A DNA stretch of 64,000 bases from Spongiactinospora sp. TRM90649 (GCF_029382225.1 NZ_JARLTC010000005.1:186001-250000), one strand, 5' to 3'. Positions 40,894-50,720 are shown, numbered from the stretch's first letter. Notes: generated by a model from the sequence alone, not told the origin. A program made the numbers and translations.

Positions 40894-41799
40894 ATGAATA
40901 ACGTGGAGATCCGGGAGCTCCGCTACTTCGTCTCCGTGGCCGAGGAGCTGAGCTTCAGCCGGGCGGCAGAGCGCCTGGGCATCGCCCAGCCCCCGCTCTC
41001 CCGCAGCATCCGGCGACTGGAGGCCAAGCTCGGCCTCAGGCTCTTCGATCGGACCACCCGCCTGGTCTCCCTCACCCCGGAAGCCGAGGAACTGCTCGAT
41101 TCCGCCCGTTTCGTCCTCACCGCCTTCGACGGGGCGCTGCGCCGCGCCCGCCGTACCGCGACGGGCCGGCCGCCGCTGCTGGTCGCCGCCCGGTCGGCGG
41201 ACGCCGCGCTGCTGGCCAGGATCCGCACCCGCTACCAGGCCGTGCCCGGACGGCGGGCGGTCAGCGCCATGGTCACCGGCTGGCAGGACCCCGCCGCCCT
41301 GGTGCACCGGGGCGAGGCGGACGTGGCCCTGCTGCGCAGCCCGTTCGACGCGACCGGGCTCGACTTCGAGCCGCTGCACAGCGAGCCCCGTGTGGCCGCG
41401 CTGCCCGCCGGGCACCGGCTCGCCGGGCGTGATCGACTGGAGCGCTCCGACCTGGCGGAGGAGATCTTCCCGCACCGGCCGGGGGCCGGAGCCGACGTCG
41501 CCGCCTACTGGAGCGGGCGGGACCGGCCCACTCTGCCCCGCGTTCCGGTCCGGCAGGGTCCGGCGGTGTGCGACCTCGCGCAGGCGATCGAAACCGTCGC
41601 CTCCGGAGAGGCCGTCGCCTATGTTCCACTTTCAATGGCCGAACGCCATCCGTTGGCGAATGTCGTATACGTCCCGATGGCCGATCTCAGCCCCAGCGTC
41701 GTCGCCGTCGCCTGGCCGCGGGCGGCCACCGCGGCGTACATCGGCGACTTCATCAGGGCGGCCGAGGACATCGCCCACGAGGGCCGCCTCGACGACTGA
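40894..41799 (+). CDS. LysR-family transcriptional regulator
   Basis: 301 residues. The N-terminal HTH (IRELRYFVSVAEELSFSRAA, ERLGIAQPPLSRSI) is of the CbbR/BenM-like RELRYFV type, and an effector domain follows. It is 113 bp downstream of the nitrilase on the same strand, with no clear divergent target. A plausible role is control of that gene or of the unrelated region beyond. Confidence 0.87.
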   Translation: MNNVEIRELRYFVSVAEELSFSRAAERLGIAQPPLSRSIRRLEAKLGLRLFDRTTRLVSLTPEAEELLDSARFVLTAFDGALRRARRTATGRPPLLVAARSADAALLARIRTRYQAVPGRRAVSAMVTGWQDPAALVHRGEADVALLRSPFDATGLDFEPLHSEPRVAALPAGHRLAGRDRLERSDLAEEIFPHRPGAGADVAAYWSGRDRPTLPRVPVRQGPAVCDLAQAIETVASGEAVAYVPLSMAERHPLANVVYVPMADLSPSVVAVAWPRAATAAYIGDFIRAAEDIAHEGRLDD

Positions 41800-41908
41800 A
41801 ACAAATAGTCACGAATAGAAACACTTATCTCGACATAAGGTCATCTTGCGGATAACTTCCGACCATAACCAGATCTTTCCCCGCCGATTCGTGCGTAGGG
41901 AGTCCGCT

Positions 41909-43624
41909 GTGGCGAACCGCCCCCAGGGCTGGCAGGTGCCCGGTCACACCCATCTCCGTGAGCTGGGGTCGGGTGCCTCAGGGCGGGTGGTGCTCGCGCG
42001 ATACGACGCGGACGGCACCCACGTCGCCGTCAAGTACCTGTCCGGCGACCTGCTCGCCGACCCGCGCTTCGTCGCCCGCTTCAGGGAAGAGGCACGGTTC
42101 ATCGCCACCCTCGGCGGCCCGCACATCGCCCGGCTGCTGGACTACGTGGAGACCCCGGACGGCGCGGCCATCGTCATGGAACTGGTGGACGGTGTCACCC
42201 TGCGCCGCCTGATCAGGGAACGCGGGGCGACCGGGCCGCAGGCCGCGCTCGCCGTGCTCAAGGGCGCGCTGCTCGGGCTGGCCGCCGCGCACGAGGCGGG
42301 CGTGGTGCACCGGGACTTCAAGCCCGAGAACGTGCTGGTCACCGTGGACGGCGGCAGCCGTCTCGTGGACTTCGGCATCGCGGTGCCCTCGGGGGACGCG
42401 GCCGGGGTGGCGGGCTCGCCGCCGTACATGGCCCCGGAGCTCTGGCGGAACGATCCCGCGAGCCCGGCCACCGACGTCTACGCGGCGACCGCCGTGTTCT
42501 TCGAGTGCCTGTCTGGGACCCGGCCGTTCGACGGGGACATCACGGTGCTGGCCCACCGCCACGCGCACTCGCCGCCGCCCGTCGAGCGGGTCGAGGAGCC
42601 GCTGCGCGAACTGGTCGGGCACGGCCTGGCCAAGGATCCCGCGGACCGCCCGCCGTCGGCGGCGGCCTTCCTGGTCGAGCTGGAAGAGACCGCCCGAGCC
42701 GCCTACGGGGACGACTGGGAGCGGGAGGGCCGCCTGGGGCTGGGCGGCCTGGCGGCGGCGCTCGTCGGGTTCGGCGTGCACGCACCGCCCGAGCTGACCA
42801 TGAGCACGTCCCTGGCTCGGACGATGCTGCGGCCGGTCCTGCGGCCCAAGGCGGTCATCGCCGGGACGCTGGCGATCGCCGCGGTGACCGGGGCCGTGGC
42901 CACCGTGGCCGTGGTCAACTCCGAGGACCCGGCTCCCACGCCCGTGCTGGCCGCTCCGCGCACGCCCGCCGCCACATCGGTCGCCACGGCCGACCCGCCG
43001 CGGGCGAAGCCGTCGCCCGGCTTACCGACCAGGAGCGAACGCCCCAGAGTGGAGTCCTCGTCCGTCGCCACCCTGCCGATCGCGGTCCTGCCGCCGCAGG
43101 AGGAGGCACGGACGCGGGCACCGGTCCCCCGGCCGAGCGCGTCGCGTCCGGACGAGACGCGCAGGCCGCGCGTGCCCGCCCCGACCGTCTCCAGGCCGCC
43201 GCGTTCCCAGCCGCCGGAGGAGCCGCGACCGCAGCCGCAGAATCCCGGGCCGACGCAGACCTTCCGGCCCCAGCCGAGCATTCAGCAGCCGCCGCCGGAC
43301 GTACCCGAACGGCCGAGACCGGCACCGCCGCGCGCCGAGCCGATCCGGCCGCCCGAGCCGGAGCGTCCCCAGCCGATCCGGCCGCCGCTGCTGCGGATCG
43401 AGATCTCCGCGTCGATCGGCCTGCCGGTGTTCAAGCCGAAGAAGATCCCGTTGCTGGACGGCAATCTCCTGCGCGACCTCACGACCAACCTGCTGGGCAT
43501 GGCCGTCATTCCGGGTTCGGTGCTGCTGGGCCGGGGCTGGGCGCGACGGCGGGCGAGAAACCTCCGTCGAACCGGGCTACCTACTTCGATTTCCGGACGA
43601 AATCCCACCGATCCCACAGATTGA
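41909..43624 (+). CDS. Transmembrane Ser/Thr protein kinase with Pro-rich extracellular region
   Basis: 571 residues from GTG 41909 (AGGGAG upstream). The kinase domain at about 10-270 has LGSGASGRVVLARYD, VAVKYLSG, GVVHRDFKPENVLV and LVDFGIAVPSG, then SPPYMAPELW. A membrane helix lies at about 310-335 (AVIAGTLAIAAVTGAVATVA). The remainder is rich in Pro, Arg and Glu, then has a C-terminal hydrophobic segment (LLGMAVIPGSVLLG) and Arg tail. No PASTA repeats are present, so it is not PknB. It probably senses envelope or cytoplasmic signals. Confidence 0.87.
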   Translation: MANRPQGWQVPGHTHLRELGSGASGRVVLARYDADGTHVAVKYLSGDLLADPRFVARFREEARFIATLGGPHIARLLDYVETPDGAAIVMELVDGVTLRRLIRERGATGPQAALAVLKGALLGLAAAHEAGVVHRDFKPENVLVTVDGGSRLVDFGIAVPSGDAAGVAGSPPYMAPELWRNDPASPATDVYAATAVFFECLSGTRPFDGDITVLAHRHAHSPPPVERVEEPLRELVGHGLAKDPADRPPSAAAFLVELEETARAAYGDDWEREGRLGLGGLAAALVGFGVHAPPELTMSTSLARTMLRPVLRPKAVIAGTLAIAAVTGAVATVAVVNSEDPAPTPVLAAPRTPAATSVATADPPRAKPSPGLPTRSERPRVESSSVATLPIAVLPPQEEARTRAPVPRPSASRPDETRRPRVPAPTVSRPPRSQPPEEPRPQPQNPGPTQTFRPQPSIQQPPPDVPERPRPAPPRAEPIRPPEPERPQPIRPPLLRIEISASIGLPVFKPKKIPLLDGNLLRDLTTNLLGMAVIPGSVLLGRGWARRRARNLRRTGLPTSISGRNPTDPTD

Positions 43625-43838
43625 CAAGATTTTCGACACCCGGTTGAGCTGCTAGAAGTCCTTCCAGAGCACCTCCGGCGCGATAACGGCCCGCATGGGC
43701 CGCGTTGACGCGGGCAGGCTTTCCCGCGCCCGCCGGAGGGACGCCTCGGCACGGCAGGAGTTCTCTTCGGCGCGGCACGGCGGTATGCGTCTTAACGCCG
43801 CCGTTATACCGTGACGCGCTTAGCTGGAGGACATGGGT

Positions 43839-44741
43839 ATGCCATCAAATCCCGAAAAGTCAACCAACGAGCCGCAGGACGGCCCCAAGCGGCCACATAG
43901 ACGCGTGTCGCGTCCGGCCGTCCTCGCCACCACGGTCGTGCTCGTGGCGGGGAGCGGCATCGGCGTCGCCGCGGCCAGCGCGTCATCCCCTGGCCCGACG
44001 CCCCCCACCCCCGAGCCCACCGTGACCGTCAGCGAGACGCCGACCGGCACGATCAGCCCGCCCGAGCCGACCCCGACCGACTCCGGCACGGTTCCGCCCA
44101 CCGTGGAACCGACGCCCCCGACGCCCACCCCGAGCCCCACCGCGACGGTGTCACGGTCGCAGGCACTCGCCTTCCTCGGCACACCGCACGGGGAGTTCGT
44201 GGTGGGAACCAAGGATCCGTGCGTCTTCGTCACGCTGTTCACCCACACCGGGGAGGCCACGGCACTGGCCGAGAACTCGATCACGGTGCGCAGCCAGGAC
44301 GGCTACGAGCAGGTCTACGCGATCGACGACAACACCAAGATCGTGGCGGGCCGCAGGGGCGGCGGCGAGGTACGCCAGGGCGACTGGGTCTCCGTGACCG
44401 CCACGGGCAACGGGACCTCGGCGACCGCGGGCTACGTCTTCGACCTGACCCGCCCGCACAAGAACCTCTGGCGCGAAAAGAACCGCTGGTGGCCCGGCGG
44501 CCACTGGTGGGACCGCACACCCAAGTGGCGCACCCCGACCCCGTGCCCGACTCCGCCCATCCCGTCCCCCACGACCACGCTGCCCCCGACCGACATCCCC
44601 ACCGACATCCCCACCGACGTTCCGACGGACATCCCATCCGGAACCCCGACCGAAATCCCCACCGACGTGCCCACCACGACCCCGATCCCCAGCGTCACCC
44701 CGACCGTGACCCCGACCCCCACCCCGACGCCCACTTCCTGA
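43839..44741 (+). CDS. Pro/Thr-rich exported protein with DUF5666-like domain
   Basis: 300 residues from ATG 43839, with GGAGG at a good distance. A membrane anchor or signal (VLATTVVLVAGSGIGVAAA) follows a basic start. A Pro/Thr spacer leads to a compact domain (residues about 107-210: VTLFTHTGEATALAENSITV, VYAIDDNTKIVAG, EVRQGDWVSVTATG) of the OB/DUF5666 kind. Residues about 212-240 are Trp/Arg-rich, and the tail is P-T repeats such as PTDIPTDIPTDVPTD. It may bind ligands or wall polymers; the kinase next to it could phosphorylate it. Confidence 0.75.
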   Translation: MPSNPEKSTNEPQDGPKRPHRRVSRPAVLATTVVLVAGSGIGVAAASASSPGPTPPTPEPTVTVSETPTGTISPPEPTPTDSGTVPPTVEPTPPTPTPSPTATVSRSQALAFLGTPHGEFVVGTKDPCVFVTLFTHTGEATALAENSITVRSQDGYEQVYAIDDNTKIVAGRRGGGEVRQGDWVSVTATGNGTSATAGYVFDLTRPHKNLWREKNRWWPGGHWWDRTPKWRTPTPCPTPPIPSPTTTLPPTDIPTDIPTDVPTDIPSGTPTEIPTDVPTTTPIPSVTPTVTPTPTPTPTS

Positions 44742-45255
44742 GCGTCCGGTTCCCGCCCGCCACCTGACACCACGAACGGGCGGCACCCTCACGGCGGCGA
44801 GCGGCCCCAGACCCGGCTGCCGCCCCCCGCCACTCCCTAACCGCCCCTCCGGGGCGCTCCCCCCTTGTACGCAGAAGCACCGCGCCACCGAGCTCTTCGA
44901 CCACGCGGACCCTGCCGTCCACCACGCACGGTCCGCGGCGAACCTCCGGCACGCTCCCGCATCCGCAGAATCGATCGCCGCACTGTCCAGCACACGTCGC
45001 CGCCGCCATCCCGAGCACGGTGCGATCGCGCATGCTCGGCCATCCGATTGGCGCGCCGGCCCCGCGTTTCGCCTGATCACCAGGTGGGGCTGCCCGAATG
45101 GTCAGAAGATGAGCATCGATCGGGCTGTCAGATGGCCAGTGGTGTGCCTGACAGTTCTTCTGGCGGCTCTTCGCCACCACGACGAACCGCCGCATCGGAC
45201 GGGTTCACGTCTCGACGATCCCGTCCTGCCATGTCCCCGAACGAAGGAAGCGATC
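44742..45255. other. 514-bp region without a supported gene
   Basis: Short frames on both strands are Arg/Pro-rich and not convincing as proteins. The last 20 bases hold the GAAGGAAG ribosome site of the trypsin-like gene. Confidence 0.5.
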
Positions 45256-46020
45256 TTGCGTAAGCTCGGCCTATTCCTGGCCATCTGCTTCTCGACGCTC
45301 ACCGTCATCCTCGCCGGCGGCCCATCGGCACAGGCCATCGTCGGCGGGAAGGACGCGACAAAACCGTACTCGTTCATGGTCTCGATCCAGCAGGAGAGGG
45401 AGGGCACCCTCCTTCACGACTGCGGCGGCAGCCTCATCTCACCCTCGTGGGTACTCACCGCGCGCCACTGCCTCGACTCCGAGGAAGAGGTTCCGGAGAA
45501 GATCCGGATCGGCAGCCTGCGCTGGGCGAGCGGCGGAACGACCCGCACCGCGGAGCGGATCGTGCTGCACCCGGACGGCACGGACGTGTACGACATCGCG
45601 CTGATCAAGCTCAACGCCCCGGTGACCAACACCCCGATCCGGATCGGCGCCGCCCCGGCCGAAGGCCTGCCGGTCCGGCTCCTGGGCTGGGGATGCACCA
45701 GGCCGGACATCTTCCTCTGCGCGGAACCTCCTGCCGTGCTCCAGCAGCTCGACTCCCAGATCCGGCCGGACAGCACCTGCGACCCGTCCGGCGGCCCGGT
45801 GAATCCGGGCTGGGAAGTCTGCACCGGCAACCCGGAGGCCCAGGAAGGCCCCTGCCGCCGTGACTCCGGCGGCCCGCTCGTGACGCCCACCCCCAGCGGC
45901 TGGAGACTGGTCGGCACCTTCAACCGGATGAGTCCGAGTTGCGACGCCGGCGCCGGCGTCTACGCCAACGCCCCCGCCCACCGCACCTGGATCGAAAGCA
46001 TCACCGGCCCCCTCCCCTAA
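45256..46020 (+). CDS. Secreted trypsin-like serine protease
   Basis: 254 residues from TTG 45256 (GAAGGAAG upstream). A signal peptide (LFLAICFSTLTVILAGG) ends before AIVGGKDATKPYS, the activation-like IVGG. The triad is His in VLTARHCLDS, Asp in VYDIALIKLN and Ser in CRRDSGGPLV. The residue two before Ser is Arg; most chymotrypsin-fold enzymes have Gly at that oxyanion-hole position (G-D-S-G-G). Six or more cysteines suggest disulphides. A hairpin terminator follows. Confidence 0.88.
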   Translation: MRKLGLFLAICFSTLTVILAGGPSAQAIVGGKDATKPYSFMVSIQQEREGTLLHDCGGSLISPSWVLTARHCLDSEEEVPEKIRIGSLRWASGGTTRTAERIVLHPDGTDVYDIALIKLNAPVTNTPIRIGAAPAEGLPVRLLGWGCTRPDIFLCAEPPAVLQQLDSQIRPDSTCDPSGGPVNPGWEVCTGNPEAQEGPCRRDSGGPLVTPTPSGWRLVGTFNRMSPSCDAGAGVYANAPAHRTWIESITGPLP

Positions 46021-46037
46021 CCTCTCCTTCCACCCCC

Positions 46038-46064
46038 GATCCGGCCGCCCCCAGCGGCCGGATC
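46038..46064 (+). terminator. Hairpin terminator after trypsin-like gene
   Basis: An 11-bp perfect inverted repeat (GATCCGGCCGC) with a 5-base loop starts 18 bp after the stop. Confidence 0.7.
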
Positions 46065-46228
46065 ACCCTCACGGCGACCATCGGACCGTACGACGCGAGG
46101 CGACACGTTTGCCATTTCACGGCGCCTTCCTCAGCCTCCGCCTCAGAAGATCCACCGTTCCTCGAACGCTTCCCTGCGGCGCGGCACTGCGGGAGATCGG
46201 GCGGGGAGGGCGCTGGGGGTGGAAAAGG

Positions 46229-46257
46229 ACGTGCCCGGCGCGGGGCGCCGGGCACGT
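46229..46257 (-). terminator. Hairpin terminator after S1E protease gene
   Basis: A perfect 13-bp stem (ACGTGCCCGGCGC) with GGG loop. On the minus strand it is followed by CCTTTTCC, so it fits the protease gene whose stop is 62 bp away. It could also catch read-through from the trypsin gene. Confidence 0.75.
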
Positions 46258-46318
46258 TCTGGGGGGTGCGAGCGGACTAGGGGTCCGTCCGGGAACCGGT
46301 CATCCGAGGGTCAGTCGG

Positions 46319-47440
46319 TCAGCCGGTGCGCAGGGTGAGGCCGTACGTGCTCAGGATCTCGTTGACCGGCTGGTGGTAGGTCGTGCCTCCGCTGGAGCAG
46401 TTGCCGGAACCGCCGGACGTCACGCCCTGGGCCTGGCTGCCGGAGATGAACGAGCCGCCGGAGTCGCCGGGCTGCGCGCACGCCGAGGTGCGGGTGACGC
46501 CGCTGACGGTGCCCTGCGGGTAGGTCACGCTGGTGTTGTGCTGCTGGATCGTGCCGCAGCGCCAGCCGGTGGTGGAGCCGGAGCGGCAGATCGACGCGCC
46601 GACCGACGCCTGGGTGGAGCCGCGGACGGTGACGTTCGCGCCGCCCGAGCCGCGCACGTACGGCGTGGCGGTGTTGCCGGGCGCGGTCACGTACGCGTAG
46701 TCGTTACCGGGGAACGACGACCCCTGGAAGGTGCCGGTGGGGGAGGTGGTCCTGGAGCCGGTCCGGCCGCAGTGCCCGGCGGTCACGAAGCCGGGGGTGC
46801 CGCCGCGGGTGACGGGGAAGCCGATGCTGCACCGGCTGGAGCCGATGTAGTAGGCGGCCCCGCCGACCAGGTTGATGTAGGTCTGCGGGCGCTCGTTGGA
46901 CACGGACACGCGAACCAGGTTCTTGTCCACGCCGGCGGCGGCGACGAGGGCGTCACCGGCCGCCTGCTGCGGGGCGAGGACGACGACGCTGTTGGTGGTC
47001 ACGTCCACGTACCAGAGCGAGGCGCCGGCCTTGGCCCGTGCGGGGGCGTTGTCGAGCTGCCGCTGCACGGCGTCGAGCTGGGCCTTGGAACGGCTGACGA
47101 CCACGGGCTGGGCGCCCTTTGCCTGGATGCCCGGCGCGGCGGCCGCGTCGGTGGTGGCGACCAGCAGCCTGGAGGCGTCGCCGTTGAGCCAGGATCCCGC
47201 GTACGAGGCGCCGAGGGAGACGGTGAGGTCGGCCTCGACCTTCGCCGCGCGGTCCTCGTTGGCCAGCCGCTGGACGACCTGCTGCTCGGTGAGGCCCAGG
47301 TCGCGCTCGAGAGCGTCGATCACCGCGGGCGGCGCCGGTTCGGCCGGTGCGGAGACGGATGCGGCGGCGGGGGCCGCGGTGGCGGCCAGGCACACGGCCA
47401 TCAAGGCCGTGCCGATGATAGCGGAGCGTTGACTTGACAT
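46319..47440 (-). CDS. Streptogrisin/alpha-lytic-type secreted serine protease (S1E)
   Basis: 373 residues from ATG 47440 after AAGGAG; the earlier GTG is too close to the ribosome site. A signal peptide (AIIGTALMAVCLAATAAP) is followed by an alpha-lytic-type pro-region (residues about 40-180; LGLTEQQVVQRLANED). The mature domain has FVTAGHCGRTG (His), GNDYAYVTAPG (Asp) and CAQPGDSGGSF (Ser), with the S-S cysteines of the family. The pro-region acts as folding chaperone and is removed after export. It is a typical extracellular protease of actinomycetes. Confidence 0.9.
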   Translation of the reverse strand: MSSQRSAIIGTALMAVCLAATAAPAAASVSAPAEPAPPAVIDALERDLGLTEQQVVQRLANEDRAAKVEADLTVSLGASYAGSWLNGDASRLLVATTDAAAAPGIQAKGAQPVVVSRSKAQLDAVQRQLDNAPARAKAGASLWYVDVTTNSVVVLAPQQAAGDALVAAAGVDKNLVRVSVSNERPQTYINLVGGAAYYIGSSRCSIGFPVTRGGTPGFVTAGHCGRTGSRTTSPTGTFQGSSFPGNDYAYVTAPGNTATPYVRGSGGANVTVRGSTQASVGASICRSGSTTGWRCGTIQQHNTSVTYPQGTVSGVTRTSACAQPGDSGGSFISGSQAQGVTSGGSGNCSSGGTTYHQPVNEILSTYGLTLRTG

Positions 47441-47689
47441 ATGCACTCCTTGCTGGGGGTGCTGTCAAGCTAGCGGGCGAACGCTAGACCGGGATGTACT
47501 GAAAAACCTCTATCGCGGTGTTATGGGAACCAGTGAGCTGCACATCCGGCCGGAAAGCCCTCTCCGAACAGGTTCAAAATGGGCCCCCTGTGATTGAACC
47601 GCGCGGCTGGAAACCCCAGTCGGACGCCCACCGGCCCGCGCGGTCAACCGGCAAGCCCGGTAAACCCGGGCGGTCAGGCCGGGACGCGA

Positions 47690-49663
47690 TCAGTCCGGCC
47701 GGGGCGCCGGGTTCGCGGTGACCGAGCGCAGCAGCGGACGGCTCAGCGCCCCCGCCGCGATCACCCCGCCGAACCCCAGCGCGAGACACGCGCCGAGCAC
47801 CACGAGCCCGGTGCCGCTCACGCCGCCCGACGCGAGTGGCAGCCCGCACAGCAGGCCCGCCAGTACCGCGCCGCCGCCCATCACGGTGAGCGGGATCAGC
47901 GTCTCGGAACGCCGCGCCCGGTCCAGCACCTCCAGCGGGGTCCCGGCCAGGCGCAGCAGCCCGTAGGTCTGCCTGCGGTCCAGGATCGAGGACGCCGCGG
48001 TGATGCCCGCGCTCGCCGTCGCCACCAGGAACGACACCGCCAGCACCACGATCGTGCCGGTGCGGACGTCGCCGAGCATCATGCTCCCCTCACGATCGGT
48101 GTCGGCGGGCGAGGTCGCCGACCGCCCAGGGACCAGGCCGCCGAGAACGGTGCGCGCCCGGTCGATGGTGGCGGCGTCCTGGCGCGTCAGCTTGGCGGTG
48201 ACGATCTTGCGGTCGCCGTCCTTCGACAGCACGACGGTCGCGGCGACGCCCGCGCGGTCCAGCCGGGTGTCCGCCTCCTTGGCGACCGTCTCGGCCTTCG
48301 CGGCCGGGGCGCTGAGCATCAGGTGACCCACGGGCGCGTCACCGAACAGCCCGCCGGCCGGCGAGAGGAGCCCCAAAAAACCGGCCACGAACCCGGTGAG
48401 CGCGACCCCGCTCACCGTCCGCCAGGCCGAGCGGGGATCGTCGGTCATGCGTCGGCCCGCCAGCAGCCGCGCGGGCTTTCGCGCCGACGCCGAGACCATC
48501 CGGCCGAGCACCCCGACGACCCACGGACCGGCCAGGTTGATCGACAGGAACGCCAGCCCGAGGACCACCACGAACACGCCCCACCCCGCGCCCGCACCGC
48601 TGACCAGCGGCACCGCGCCGAGCGCGGCCAGCATCGCGACGAGCCGGATCATCCGCATCCCGGGCGGGGTCTGCCTCCTGGCGACGCCCAGCGGGCTCAC
48701 CACGACCTGGCGCAGTCCGGCCGCCGCCGACAGGCCGACCAGCACGGGTACGGCCAGGAGCACCGCCGCCACCGGAAGCACGCCCGGCCACAGGTCGGCG
48801 GTGTACCAGCCGCCCCCGCCGACCGGGATCATGGCCAGCAGCGGCATGGTCAGGCCGTACACGGCCAGGCCCGCGGCGGCCCCCGCGGACGCCACGACCA
48901 CTGCCTCCGCCACCGTCATCGCCACCACCTGCCCCGGCGTCGCGCCCACCAGCCGCAGCGCGGCCAGCCGCTGGTCACGCCGGGCCACGGTGAGCCGCGC
49001 CGCCGCCCCGCCGAACACCAGCAGCGGGACCACGACGAGAACGGTCGCGATCAGCGCCAGGATCTGGTAGACCACGGCCACCTCGCCGTGCTTCCCGGTG
49101 AATCCGGCGATGGGGGTCGGCGGGGCGACGGACACGGGGTCCCGCCAGTCGGGCCGCGTCGCGGGCACGGCCATCGCCAGGTCGTCGGCCGTCCTGCCCA
49201 CCACCGCCACCAGTTCCCCGGAGTGGACCAGCCCGGCATCCCCGATGACCTTCGGAGTGCCGGGCGGGAAACGCCCGGCGAGCCGGTCGCGCGGCAGTTC
49301 ACGGGCCAGTTCGGCGAGCGCGGGCGACATCCACACCTCGCCCGGCGCCGGGACGCGGTCCAGACCCGGCGGCGGAGCGACCCCCGGCCGCAGCACGGCC
49401 ACCTCGACCAGCGCGACGGTCCGGTCCGCGACGAACTCGGAGCGCGACGACTGCACCGCCACCGCGTCCCGCATCGCGGTGGGAACCGGGTTCCGCCACG
49501 CCTCACGGTCCGCGCGGGACTGGAACGCCACGTTCATCCCGACCGCGAACAACAGCAGCGTGGTGGACACGGCCACCGCCGCCAGCGTCAGCACCGCGCC
49601 GGTGAGCCCCTGCCGTCCCCCGCCCCGCAGGAGCCGCCAGCTCAGCTCGATCGAGTTCTTCAC
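47690..49663 (-). CDS. FtsX-like ABC transporter permease (MacB-type)
   Basis: 657 residues from GTG 49663. An N-terminal membrane helix (GLTGAVLTLAAVAVSTTLLL) precedes a large extracytoplasmic loop. Two FtsX-type membrane blocks follow, about 270-500 and 580-655. The GTG overlaps the ATPase stop by 3 bp, so translation is coupled. The pair may export a peptide, lipid or drug. No neighbouring two-component system was seen, so the substrate is open. Confidence 0.85.
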   Translation of the reverse strand: MKNSIELSWRLLRGGGRQGLTGAVLTLAAVAVSTTLLLFAVGMNVAFQSRADREAWRNPVPTAMRDAVAVQSSRSEFVADRTVALVEVAVLRPGVAPPPGLDRVPAPGEVWMSPALAELARELPRDRLAGRFPPGTPKVIGDAGLVHSGELVAVVGRTADDLAMAVPATRPDWRDPVSVAPPTPIAGFTGKHGEVAVVYQILALIATVLVVVPLLVFGGAAARLTVARRDQRLAALRLVGATPGQVVAMTVAEAVVVASAGAAAGLAVYGLTMPLLAMIPVGGGGWYTADLWPGVLPVAAVLLAVPVLVGLSAAAGLRQVVVSPLGVARRQTPPGMRMIRLVAMLAALGAVPLVSGAGAGWGVFVVVLGLAFLSINLAGPWVVGVLGRMVSASARKPARLLAGRRMTDDPRSAWRTVSGVALTGFVAGFLGLLSPAGGLFGDAPVGHLMLSAPAAKAETVAKEADTRLDRAGVAATVVLSKDGDRKIVTAKLTRQDAATIDRARTVLGGLVPGRSATSPADTDREGSMMLGDVRTGTIVVLAVSFLVATASAGITAASSILDRRQTYGLLRLAGTPLEVLDRARRSETLIPLTVMGGGAVLAGLLCGLPLASGGVSGTGLVVLGACLALGFGGVIAAGALSRPLLRSVTANPAPRPD

Positions 49664-50346
49664 GACGACACCGCCGCCGTGGAGACGATCAGCCCGTCGC
49701 GCACCTCGACCATGCCGTCGCACCAGCGCGCCACCTGCGGATCATGGGTGACCAGCACCAGCGCGGAGTCGTTGCCCCTGGTCGCGTTCACCAGGATCTC
49801 CATCGTCGCCCGTCCGGTCGCCTGGTCGAGGGCGCCGGTGGGCTCGTCGGCGAAGACCACGGCCGGGCGGGTGACCAGGGCCCGCGCGATCGCGACCCGC
49901 TGGGCCTGGCCGCCGGACAGCTCGCCGGGACGGCGGCCCTCCATCCCGGCGAGGCCGAGCGGACCGAACCAGGCACGGGCCTGGTCCACGGCCGCGCGGC
50001 GCGACGCGCCGCCCAGCATGAGCGGCAGCGCGACGTTCTCCTCCGCCGGCAGTTCGGGCAGGAGCTGCCCGAACTGGAAGACGAACCCGAACCGGGTACG
50101 GCGCAGCGCGCTGCGCTCCCGCTCGCGCATGGCGTCGACCCGCTGCCCGAGCAGGACGACCTCACCCGCGTCCGGTTTCATGATCCCCGCCAGGCAGTGC
50201 AGCAGCGTGGACTTGCCCGACCCCGACGGGCCCATGATCGCGACCGACTCCCCCTGGCGGACCGCGATGTCCACCCCGGCCAGCGCGACGGCCGGGCCGA
50301 AACGCTTGACCAGTGACCGGCCTTCGAGAACGACACCTTCACTCAT
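49660..50346 (-). CDS. ABC transporter ATP-binding protein (LolD/MacB type)
   Basis: 228 residues from ATG 50346. Walker A is MGPSGSGKST, the signature is LSGGQAQRVAIARAL and Walker B is VVFADEPTGALD, followed by LVLVTHD. The loop structure matches LolD/MacB ATPases, which drive FtsX-type permeases. An upstream TTG at 50355 would add three residues. No ribosome site is obvious. Confidence 0.88.
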   Translation of the reverse strand: MSEGVVLEGRSLVKRFGPAVALAGVDIAVRQGESVAIMGPSGSGKSTLLHCLAGIMKPDAGEVVLLGQRVDAMRERERSALRRTRFGFVFQFGQLLPELPAEENVALPLMLGGASRRAAVDQARAWFGPLGLAGMEGRRPGELSGGQAQRVAIARALVTRPAVVFADEPTGALDQATGRATMEILVNATRGNDSALVLVTHDPQVARWCDGMVEVRDGLIVSTAAVSS

Positions 50347-50445
50347 GGCGCACAAGCCTGCCGATCCGGCACCCCCTGCCGGATCGGCCGGGAGGCCACC
50401 GTGCGTGGTCGCCCGGTCGGCCGAAAGACCTATTTATCCGCGCCG

Positions 50446-50720
50446 ATGTCAGACTCCCGGATCGGCGGCGCGCCCACATTGCCTACGCCGTCTATAGGTT
50501 CGCCATACGCCGCCCGCAGTACCGTGTGTGACGTCGTTCCGCGCGGCCGAGGAGACGGCGTCGTGCTGGACTGCGCGGGCGGCGCCTCCGGGTTCACCGC
50601 CGAGGCGGCCGAACTGGGCGTCCGCGCGCTGGCCGCCGGCCCGCTGTACGCCGACGACCCCGCCGCGCTGGCCGAGCGTCTGCCCGCCGACCAGCTCAGG
50701 GCGCTGGAGATGTGCGCGAT
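50446..50720 (+). pseudogene. SAM-methyltransferase remnant
   Basis: The frame reads GDGVVLDCAGGASGFTAEAA, then ELGVRALAAGPLYADDPAAL. This resembles SAM-binding motif I and motif II of a class I methyltransferase (VLDCxGGxxxF, then AxDPLY). After about 50720 the frame loses protein character, so only the N-terminal part survives. Confidence 0.5.

Noticed and set aside
44865..45263. Plus-strand 132-residue frame
   Set aside because: Arg/Pro/Ser-rich, with no ribosome site or motif, and it overlaps the true start of the trypsin-like gene.
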